DNA from: Chloroflexota bacterium
GTDB taxonomy: Bacteria > Chloroflexota > Dehalococcoidia > JACQUA01
Length of the DNA: 59,254 bases
Direction of reading: 5' to 3'
Assembly: GCA_016210565.1 (NCBI GenBank)
Contig: JACQUA010000019.1
Span: 1-59,254, forward strand
Shown piece by piece: positions 52,815 through 59,254 of this stretch; positions within the stretch are counted from its first letter, which is position 1, and each line of letters begins with the position of its first letter. Under the pieces are notes generated by a model. The model had not been told where the DNA came from and searched no databases. It saw nothing but the letters and a program-made list of their open reading frames with translations. The position numbers were made by a program, and so were the translations under genes.

Positions 52815-53378
52815 ATGTTAAAAGAAAGGCTGAAGAACAGGCGAGACGAGCGTCCCACGGGTGGGAACGGGCAAGATGCCCGTTCTACGGGGTTCGGGAG
52901 CAGGCGAGACCCTGGCGGTCAGCCGGGCACGACGCGGATTGCGCCGCGGGTCGCTACTGGCGAGGGCAACGGCCGGGACCCCGGCGGTCAACGGCGTACG
53001 ACAGGGGCAAGCCCTGTCGCTACGAGGGTCACGGACAGGTGCGAGGTCCGGTCCGTGGACCAGGCCAAGGTGGCACGGGCAAAGGGCAAACTGTTGGGGG
53101 ATGAGGCCTACGCCTCGCTGGCCGAAATCTTCTCGGCCTTGGGGGATTCCAATCGGGCCAAGATAGTCTATAGCCTGCTGGAGCAGGAACTGTGCGTCTG
53201 CGACATCGCCGGCGTAGTAGGCATTTCCGAGTCGTCCGTTTCTCAGCACCTGAGAATACTGCGGACGCTCCGGCTGGTCCGCCAGCGGAAAGACGGCCGG
53301 ATGATGTATTACTCGCTGAATGACGAGCACGTAAACCGGCTGCTGGGAGTCTGCCTGGAGCACGTTCGCCACGGGTAG
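52815..53378 (+). CDS. ArsR/CadC-family metal-responsive repressor with repeat-derived extension
   Basis: A 187-residue frame. Residues about 72-187 are a normal ArsR/CadC winged-helix repressor: TDRCEVRSVDQAKVARAKG, IFSALGDSNRAKIVYSLLEQ, ELCVCDIAGVVGISESSVSQ. The Cys in CEV and the two in LCVCD match the CadC metal site for Cd/Pb/Zn. The 55-60 residues before it (about 15-70) are translated from dispersed repeat DNA (GACAGGGGCAAGCCCTGTCG at 53000-53019 and others). GTG 53055 would start without the first Cys. It probably controls the ATPase downstream. Confidence 0.8.
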   Translation: MLKERLKNRRDERPTGGNGQDARSTGFGSRRDPGGQPGTTRIAPRVATGEGNGRDPGGQRRTTGASPVATRVTDRCEVRSVDQAKVARAKGKLLGDEAYASLAEIFSALGDSNRAKIVYSLLEQELCVCDIAGVVGISESSVSQHLRILRTLRLVRQRKDGRMMYYSLNDEHVNRLLGVCLEHVRHG

Positions 53379-53383
53379 TGACC

Positions 53384-53462
53384 AGTCAAGCAGTCGAGCA
53401 GTGACCAGTCAAGCAGTCAAGCAGTGACCAGTCAAGCAGTCAAGCAGTGGGCAGTCGGCAGT
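53384..53462. repeat. Tandem AGTCAAGCAGTGACC repeats
   Basis: Units such as CAGTGACCAGTCAAGCAGTC repeated several times; same words as 196-304. Confidence 0.85.
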
Positions 53463-53548
53463 CCCCCCCCGCCAGCCGATAGCCGAAAGCCCTTTTAACA
53501 TTTTGACCTCTCATTTTGCACTTTGTTTTTTGATTCTTGTTTTCGTCC

Positions 53549-55804
53549 ATGCCCGAAATCACTTTCATCCTCGCCGGCCTCGACTGCGTCGATTGCGCCA
53601 ACCAGATCGAGGCCGTGGTCAAAAAGCTGCCCGGGGTGGAGAAGGTCAGCGTCTCGCTGGCCAGCGGGCAGATGGCGGTGCAGTCGCCGGCCGAGCTCCA
53701 CGAGCAGTTCAATGTCGAACGCCTCATGCGCGAGGTGCGCAACCTGGGCTACAGCATCCGGCCCCTGGAGGCCGGCAAACGCATCACGGTCTTTGTGGAG
53801 GGCCTGGACTGCTCCGATGAAGTGGAGAGCATTGACAAGAAGCTGCACGGACTGAGGGGCATCCTGGAGCACAAGGCCAACCTGGTGCAGCAGGCCGTCG
53901 AGATAGTCTACGAGCCAGGGGCCGTCGAGCCGCAGGACATCGTCCGGGCCATCGCCGAAACGGGCCTGAAAGCCAGCATGGAGCGTCCGAAGCAGAAGCT
54001 CGGCGCCTGGTGGAAGGAGAGGAAGAATGTGCTCCTCCTTGTCTGCGGTATCCTCATTCTCGCCGGGTTCGTCTTCTCGTGGGCAGGGGCCGCTGAGGTC
54101 CTTTCGATAGGGTCGTTTGTTGCGGCCGTTCTGGTCGGCGGCTATTATCCGGCCAGAATGGGACTGGCCGGCGTACGCACGCTCCGCGTCAATATCTATA
54201 CCCTCAACATGGTGGCGGTGGTGGGCGCCATGGTTATCCGGTTGTGGGAAGAGGCGGCCGTCCTGATTTTTGTCTATTCGCTGGGCAGCGTGCTGGAGAG
54301 CTATGCGGTGGGCCGGGTCAGAGGTTCACTGCAGGGCCTGATGGGCATGGCGCCCCAGGGGGCGACCGTCAAGCGCCACGGCGGGGAGGAAATCTACCTG
54401 CCCGTCTCGGAGATAAAGATAGGGGACGTGGCCATCGTCAAGCCGGGAGAAAAGGTCCCTATCGACGGCGTCGTTGTCGCCGGGTTCTCCACCGTCGACC
54501 AGTCGCCGGTTACCGGGGAGTCCATCCCGGTCCCCAGGGGTCAGGGCGATGATGTCTTTGCCGGGACGATCAATCAAAAGGGTTACCTGGAGGTCAGGGT
54601 CAATAAGCTGCACACCGATACGACCCTGGCTAAAATAATCACCTACGTGGAAAAGGCCGAGCTGAAGAAGTCCAGCTACCAGCGTTTCGCCGACCGGTTC
54701 GGCCAGATTTATACCCCGTCGGCCTTCGGACTGGCGGTGCTGACGGCGACGATAGCGCCGCTGTTTTTCGGCCAGCCCTTCGCCCCCTGGTTCTACCGGG
54801 CGCTGGTGGTGCTGGCCGTCTCCTGTTCCTGCGGCCTGGCCCTCTCCGTGCCGGTGGCCACCGTGTCCGCGGTGTCCAACGCTGCTCGCAAGGGCATCCT
54901 GGTCAAGGGCGGGGCCAGCCTCGAAGCGGCTTCCCGAGCCCGGGCCGTCGTCTTTGATAAAACAGGAACGCTGACCATAGGCAAGCCGGCGGTGACCGAC
55001 GTGGTCCCGCTGAAGATGGAAGAGGAGCGCCTGCTGGCGACGGCCGCCGCCATCGAGACCCGTTCCGAGCACGTGCTCGGCGAGGCCATCACGAGGAAGA
55101 CCAGGGAAGAAGGCATCCAGATTCCACATATCCAGGAGTTCGAGTCCATGCCCGGCGTGGGCGTCAGGGCCAGGGTGAACGGCCAGCTCTGCTGGGTGAG
55201 CAGCGGCCGGGCCCTTTCGGAGACGATGGTCCTCGGTGAAAGGGGCAAGCTGGAAATGGCCCGGCTTGAAAGGGAGGGGAAGACCATCGTCATCATTGGC
55301 TGTGACAACGAAGTGCTGGGGCTGGTGGGCATCGCCGACCGTGTCCGCCCGGAGTCGGCGTCCACGGTCAAGGCGCTGAAAGCCCTGGGCATCAGGAAGA
55401 CGGTCATGCTCACCGGCGATGATTTCGGGATCGCCCGCGCCATCGCCGCCGAGGTGGGGGTGGATGACTATCGCGCCCGCCTGCTGCCCGATGACAAGGT
55501 GACCGAAGTCAAGAAGCTGAGGGACGAGCTGGGCAGCGTGGTGATGGTGGGGGACGGCGTCAACGACGCTCCGGCCCTGGCCGAGGCCGACGTGGGCATC
55601 GCCATGGGGGCGGCGGGGACCGATGTGGCCATCGAGACGGCGGACCTGGCGCTGATGTCCGATAACCTCGCCCGTATCCCGGAGATACTGAGCCTGAGCC
55701 GGCGGACGGTGGCCAACATCAAGCAGAATGTCCTGGCCAGCCTGCTCATCAACGAAGGCAGCATGCTCATCGTCATCGCCAACGGCCTGCGCCTGCTGAA
55801 GTAG
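53549..55804 (+). CDS. P1B-type heavy-metal ATPase, CadA-like, with CSC motif
   Basis: A 751-residue membrane pump. The first HMA domain has FILAGLDCVDCANQIE (Cys13/16); a second, degenerate HMA (FVEGLDCSDE) follows. Membrane helices are in the expected layout, with TGES at 322-325, phosphorylation Asp470 in VVFDKTGTLT, and MVGDGVNDAPALAEADVGIA. The metal-binding turn in helix 6 reads SCSCGLALSVP (Cys426, Ser427, Cys428) instead of CPC, and the SEHP site reads SEHV (His508-Val509). Next to a CadC-like repressor it is likely a Cd/Zn/Pb exporter, but the altered turn leaves metal choice open. Confidence 0.88.
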   Translation: MPEITFILAGLDCVDCANQIEAVVKKLPGVEKVSVSLASGQMAVQSPAELHEQFNVERLMREVRNLGYSIRPLEAGKRITVFVEGLDCSDEVESIDKKLHGLRGILEHKANLVQQAVEIVYEPGAVEPQDIVRAIAETGLKASMERPKQKLGAWWKERKNVLLLVCGILILAGFVFSWAGAAEVLSIGSFVAAVLVGGYYPARMGLAGVRTLRVNIYTLNMVAVVGAMVIRLWEEAAVLIFVYSLGSVLESYAVGRVRGSLQGLMGMAPQGATVKRHGGEEIYLPVSEIKIGDVAIVKPGEKVPIDGVVVAGFSTVDQSPVTGESIPVPRGQGDDVFAGTINQKGYLEVRVNKLHTDTTLAKIITYVEKAELKKSSYQRFADRFGQIYTPSAFGLAVLTATIAPLFFGQPFAPWFYRALVVLAVSCSCGLALSVPVATVSAVSNAARKGILVKGGASLEAASRARAVVFDKTGTLTIGKPAVTDVVPLKMEEERLLATAAAIETRSEHVLGEAITRKTREEGIQIPHIQEFESMPGVGVRARVNGQLCWVSSGRALSETMVLGERGKLEMARLEREGKTIVIIGCDNEVLGLVGIADRVRPESASTVKALKALGIRKTVMLTGDDFGIARAIAAEVGVDDYRARLLPDDKVTEVKKLRDELGSVVMVGDGVNDAPALAEADVGIAMGAAGTDVAIETADLALMSDNLARIPEILSLSRRTVANIKQNVLASLLINEGSMLIVIANGLRLLK

Positions 55805-56099
55805 AAGTCCGTAGCGGCACGCTGCCGCGTGCCCCGAAGACGTAGGGTGGGTTAAGCGCCGATGGGGTGTGGTGACGGGATGGGGCGGCGCGAACCCACC
55901 AGCGATCCAAACAAATTCCAATGATTCAAGTCTCAATCACAAAACCTGGTGGCCGACCCATTTTGGCATTTGACCATTGGGATTTTGATATTGTTTGGCC
56001 CCCGATCTAGTCGGGGGTTGGTATTTGGTATTTGGAATCTCGCGTCGCTGGTGGGTTCGCACAGCCACCCGCCTGTGCCGGAGCGGCTACAACCACCCC
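55805..56099. repeat. Repeat-filled gap before phoU
   Basis: About 295 bp: GTAGCGGCACGCTGCCGCGTGCC (from about 55810), then the GTAGGGTGGGTTAAGCGC...GCGAACCCACCAGCG family (55842-55905), then AT-rich TTTGATATTG-like words. Confidence 0.7.
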
Positions 56100-56768
56100 T
56101 CAATACTTCGACGCCCCTATCTCCTCCATTTTGCCGGTGATGACGAAGACCACGCGTTCGCAGATGTTGGTGACCCTGTCGGCGGCCCGCTCCAGGTTGT
56201 GGGCCACCCAGATGAGCCGTGTAGCCCGGGTGATGGTCCTGGGGTCTTCGGCCATAAAAGTCAGCAATTCGCGGAAGACCTGGTCGTAAAGGTGGTCTAT
56301 GGTATCGTCTTCGGCGGCGATCTTCCTGGCTGCTTCGGCGTCGCGGTTGACGAAGGCATCCAGGCTCCGCTGGAGCATGGACACCGTTTGTTCGGCCATG
56401 CGGGGGATGTCGATCAGGGGTTTCAGGGGTGGCTCGTCGCCGATCATCATGACGACCTTCGATATCCCCGCGGCGTAGTCGCCTATCCGTTCAAGCTCGG
56501 TTATGATATTGAGCACGGCTACGATGGTTCGCAGGTCGCTGGCCATCGGTTGCTGCGTGGCGATAAGCTCGACGCATTTCTCTTCTATCTCGAATCGCTT
56601 GAGGTTCACCTTCTGGTCTTCGGCGATTAGCTGGTGGGCCAGGTCCATGTCCCTGTTTTTGAGGGCCTCGACAGAGCGAAGGATGTTCTTGGTCACCATG
56701 CTGCCCATCACCAGAATGCCGTCCTGGATTTCCCTCAGTCTCCGATGAAAGAATGTTCTTATCTCCAT
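56100..56768 (-). CDS. phoU: Phosphate signalling protein PhoU
   Basis: A 222-residue all-helical protein with the twin three-helix PhoU bundles: FFHRRLREIQDGILVMGSMVTKNI and LITELERIGDYAAGISKV, then MLQRSLDAFVNRDAEAARKI and WVAHNLERAADRVTNICERVVF. It tunes PstSCAB and PhoR signalling. A GGAGG site before ATG 56768 fixes the start; the upstream frame translates the HPERSEGAGEGSF repeat. Confidence 0.94.
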   Translation of the reverse strand: MEIRTFFHRRLREIQDGILVMGSMVTKNILRSVEALKNRDMDLAHQLIAEDQKVNLKRFEIEEKCVELIATQQPMASDLRTIVAVLNIITELERIGDYAAGISKVVMMIGDEPPLKPLIDIPRMAEQTVSMLQRSLDAFVNRDAEAARKIAAEDDTIDHLYDQVFRELLTFMAEDPRTITRATRLIWVAHNLERAADRVTNICERVVFVITGKMEEIGASKY

Positions 56769-57131
56769 TGGTGGCCTCCGATGGCGAAGCAATGACGAAT
56801 GACGAAATTCGAATGACGAATCAATCCTCCATGCTTGGTCGCCAAGCACTATGAAGGATGAAAATGTCATTCTGAGCGAAGACGAGCGCAAGCGAGTCGT
56901 AGTCGAAGAATCCTTCGCTCCGCTCAGGACAAGTTCTTTCGGGTTGGGGAGCGGGCCGAAAGACCCTTCGCCTGCCCCTTCGCTTCGCTCAGGGTGACAT
57001 TTTCGTAGGAATGACGAATGACGAATGGCCAAGCAGAAGCCAGAATTCAGAATTCAGAATAGGGAAATTGCCACGCCATTCTGACTACTGGCTTCCGGCT
57101 TTTGAATTCCTTTCCGATTCGTCATTTCCTC
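56769..57131. repeat. REP-like repeat between phoU and pstB
   Basis: No gene in about 360 bp. 56865-57000 is a long element with ends TGTCATTCTGAGCGAAGACG and TTCGCTTCGCTCAGGGTGAC; AATGACGAA words flank it at 56790-56820 and 57009-57025. Confidence 0.8.
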
Positions 57132-57905
57132 TTATCCGAACCTGCCGGTAATGTAATCTTCAGTCCTCTTGTCTTTGGGATTGGTAAAAAGCTGGGAAGT
57201 CGGTCCGTATTCCACGAGCACCCCGGCGCGGTCTTCTTCCATCATCATGAAGGCCGCCATGTCCGACACCCGCGCGGCCTGCTGCATGTTGTGGGTCACG
57301 ATGACGATGGCGTATTCTTCAGCCAGACTTCTCATCAGGTCCTCTATCTTGAGAGTGGCCACCGGGTCCAGAGCGCTGCACGGTTCGTCCATCAGGATGA
57401 CTTCCGGCTTAAGGGCCAGCGCCCGGGCGATGCATAGCCGTTGCTGCTGGCCCCCTGATAGCTCCGTGGCGCTCTTGCGCAGCCGGTCTTTCACCTCGTC
57501 CCACAGCGCCGCCTGGCGCAACGCATGTTCCACCGTCTGTTCGAGATCATCCCCGATGCCATTGATGCGGGGGCCGAAAGCTACATTGTCGAAGACGGTT
57601 TTGGGAAAGGGGTTCGGTTTTTGAAAAACCATGCCAATTCGAAAACGGACCTCGGAGGGGTCCACGCCAGGGGCATAGATGTTCCTGTTGTCGAAAAGGA
57701 CCTCTCCCCTGACCCTGGCGCCCGGCACGAGGTCGTTCATGCGGTTGAAGCATCGCAGCAGGGAACTCTTGCCGCAGCCGGAAGGACCGATGATGGCTGT
57801 AATCCGGTTGCGGGGTATCGCCATGGAGATGCCCCGAAGGGCCTGGAAATTGCCGTACCACAGTTCCAGTTTCCGTGCCTCTAAAGATGCAACATTATCT
57901 ACCAT
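57132..57905 (-). CDS. pstB: Phosphate ABC transporter ATP-binding protein
   Basis: A 257-residue ABC ATPase: Walker [23 protein letters not shown], the Q-loop [20 protein letters not shown], signature [16 protein letters not shown], and Walker [14 protein letters not shown]. The FNRMND and PNPFPK segments are PstB-specific. It powers phosphate import through PstC/PstA. Confidence 0.95.
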   Translation of the reverse strand: MVDNVASLEARKLELWYGNFQALRGISMAIPRNRITAIIGPSGCGKSSLLRCFNRMNDLVPGARVRGEVLFDNRNIYAPGVDPSEVRFRIGMVFQKPNPFPKTVFDNVAFGPRINGIGDDLEQTVEHALRQAALWDEVKDRLRKSATELSGGQQQRLCIARALALKPEVILMDEPCSALDPVATLKIEDLMRSLAEEYAIVIVTHNMQQAARVSDMAAFMMMEEDRAGVLVEYGPTSQLFTNPKDKRTEDYITGRFG

Positions 57906-58044
57906 ACACGTTTGTGCCTTAACTCGACAGCTATCAGCTTACAGCATACAGCTTTCATCTGTTGGCAGTTGGCTGATGGCCTATGGCTGATAGCTGACGG
58001 CTGATAGCTGATAGCTGTTGGCTGTTAGCCTCTTTGCTTTCTCG
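57906..58044. repeat. Tandem AGCTGATAGCTG units
   Basis: 57922-58025 carries imperfect AGCTATCAGCTTACAGC and GGCTGATAGCTGACGGCTGA tandem units. Confidence 0.75.
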
Positions 58045-58923
58045 TCATTCTTCTGTTTTCTTCTGGTAACGGTTCCTCAAAAGGATAGCTGCCGCATTCA
58101 TGCTCAACAGAATAAACAGGAGGAGAGTAATGCCGGCGGCGGCCAGGTGCTGGAAACCTTCCTGGGGACGGGAAATCCAGTTGAATATCTGTATCGGCAG
58201 GACGGTGAAACGGTCGAGGGGGCTACTGGGGATGAAGGTCAAATAGACCAGGGCGCTGATGGCGATCATAGGGGCAGCTTCTCCGATAGCCCGGGACATG
58301 GCGAGGATGGTCCCGGTGAGGACGCCGGGGAAGGCGGAGGGGAGAACGATATGACGCACCACCTGCCACCTGGTGGCCCCCAGGGCATAGGCGCCCAGGC
58401 GATGGACTTCCGGTACGCTTCGGATGGCTTCCTGGGCGGCGATGATGATGACGGGCAAGGACATGAGTGTCAGGGTCATAGCTCCGGCCAGAACGCTCCT
58501 TCCCAGGGCCAGGGCCTGGACGAAGAGACTCAAACCCAGGAGCCCGTAGACGATAGAAGGTACCCCGGCAAGGTTGCTGATGTTCGTCTGAATAAGCCGT
58601 TTCAAGCGGTTATCGGGGGCGTACTCCTCAAGGTAGATAGCGGTCCCGATGCCGAGAGGGAAAGATAAGAGGGCGGTCAGGGTCATGACCCACAGCGTGC
58701 CGAAAAGGGCGGACAACACGCCGGCTTTTTCGGGTTTCCGCGACGGATAGCTGGTTAGAAACTGCCAGTCCAGCCAGCCTTTACTGTCTTTGAGAACATC
58801 CATCACCAGAATGATCAGGACGAGGATGCCCACCGCGGTAGCGCCCAGAAAGATCACGCCAAAGAGAGACCCTGTTAGTTGTCTCACTTTAAGACGCCGC
58901 TCGAAAGCTAAGCCGTTTTTCAT
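58045..58923 (-). CDS. pstA: Phosphate ABC transporter permease PstA
   Basis: A 292-residue permease with six membrane helices and the permease/ATPase contact motif EVHRLGAYALGATRWQVVRHIVLPSAFPG. LSFPLGIGTAIYLEEYAP and ISNLAGVPSIVYGLLGLSLF are typical for PstA. It lies upstream of pstB on the same strand; pstC and pstS should lie beyond the right edge. Confidence 0.94.
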   Translation of the reverse strand: MKNGLAFERRLKVRQLTGSLFGVIFLGATAVGILVLIILVMDVLKDSKGWLDWQFLTSYPSRKPEKAGVLSALFGTLWVMTLTALLSFPLGIGTAIYLEEYAPDNRLKRLIQTNISNLAGVPSIVYGLLGLSLFVQALALGRSVLAGAMTLTLMSLPVIIIAAQEAIRSVPEVHRLGAYALGATRWQVVRHIVLPSAFPGVLTGTILAMSRAIGEAAPMIAISALVYLTFIPSSPLDRFTVLPIQIFNWISRPQEGFQHLAAAGITLLLFILLSMNAAAILLRNRYQKKTEE

Positions 58924-59254
58924 CGTTGCTCAGATAATGTCACCCTGAGCGAAGTCGAAGGGCCTTTACTCCCACCCCTCAGAAAGATTCTTTCCCGATG
59001 CATCGGGACGACTCGCTGCCGCTCGTCTTCGCTTTCAAGGACATCGATGTCATTCCATGTTACCGGTAGCCTTCCGCTGCCTAATACGAACGCACTAAGT
59101 AATGACGAATAGTCTCACACAAAGGCACAAAGGACACAAAGGGATCTTTGGGCAGGGGGACCTGGCAAAACAACACCATACTTATCTCAGTGTTTCCGTA
59201 TTCTTTGTGTCTCTGTGCCTTTGTGTGGAAACCGTATCCCCCGGTGATTAATAC
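58924..59254. repeat. Repeats at the right edge, including a long inverted repeat
   Basis: 58937-59053 is a REP-like element (TCACCCTGAGCGAAGTCGAA end) with a GATGCATCGGGA core. 59118-59142 (ACAAAGGCACAAAGGACACA) and 59200-59226 (CTTTGTGTCTCTGTGCCTTT) are inverted copies flanking about 55 bp. No gene seen. Confidence 0.75.

Overview
This window looks like a chromosome segment of an anaerobic, sulfite-reducing bacterium, most likely from Chloroflexota (Dehalococcoidia-like). The lineage is inferred from three things: a reductive-type dsr cluster with DsrD but only the DsrMK membrane module, ClpC, RadA and a four-domain S1 protein, and intergenic gaps packed with dispersed palindromic and tandem repeats. 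No rRNA or tRNA gene was seen, so the lineage is unproven. Protein-coding parts are GC-rich, with one clear exception (about 20.6-24.2 kb).

Layout. 0-7 kb: the 5' end of a ferritin-like gene, cutA, an EamA transporter, a split transketolase plus rpe, trxB, a glutaredoxin-like gene with an in-frame TGA (probable selenocysteine), and dodecin. 7-12 kb: a very large secreted beta-propeller protein with Pro/Ser linkers and a dockerin-like end. 12-20.5 kb: S1 protein, clpC, a stand-alone biotinyl domain, radA, hicBA, larE and larC (nickel-pincer cofactor synthesis). 20.6-24.2 kb: a more AT-rich operon that encodes a complete ubiquitin-like conjugation pathway: membrane zinc-finger/OB protein, J-domain protein, E1, ubiquitin-like protein, E2 with HPN and catalytic Cys, and a JAMM peptidase. 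24.2-33.6 kb: hydrolase, purF, purH, a small AT-hook protein, a HIT/GalT-like enzyme, a glycosyltransferase, and a nicotinamidase-nicotinate phosphoribosyltransferase fusion.

33.7-45.4 kb is an accessory, defence-type island: hicBA, vapBC, a type III restriction-modification pair, an unknown three-gene operon ending in a HEPN protein, a vapBC copy whose toxin is mostly deleted, and a large TPR/SEC-C protein. 45.5-52.3 kb holds the dissimilatory sulfite reductase genes on the minus strand (dsrE-like, A, B, D, C, M, K in transcription order). 52.5-55.8 kb carries an ArsR/CadC-type regulator and a heavy-metal P1B ATPase. 55.8-59.3 kb carries phosphate uptake genes (pstA, pstB, phoU; pstC and pstS would lie past the right edge).

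The ubiquitin-like operon is the most exciting element. The selenoprotein, the nicotinamidase fusion, two genes that appear to lack a normal start codon, and a P1B ATPase with CSC in place of CPC are the next most notable. All functions are read from sequence motifs; no search or alignment was run.
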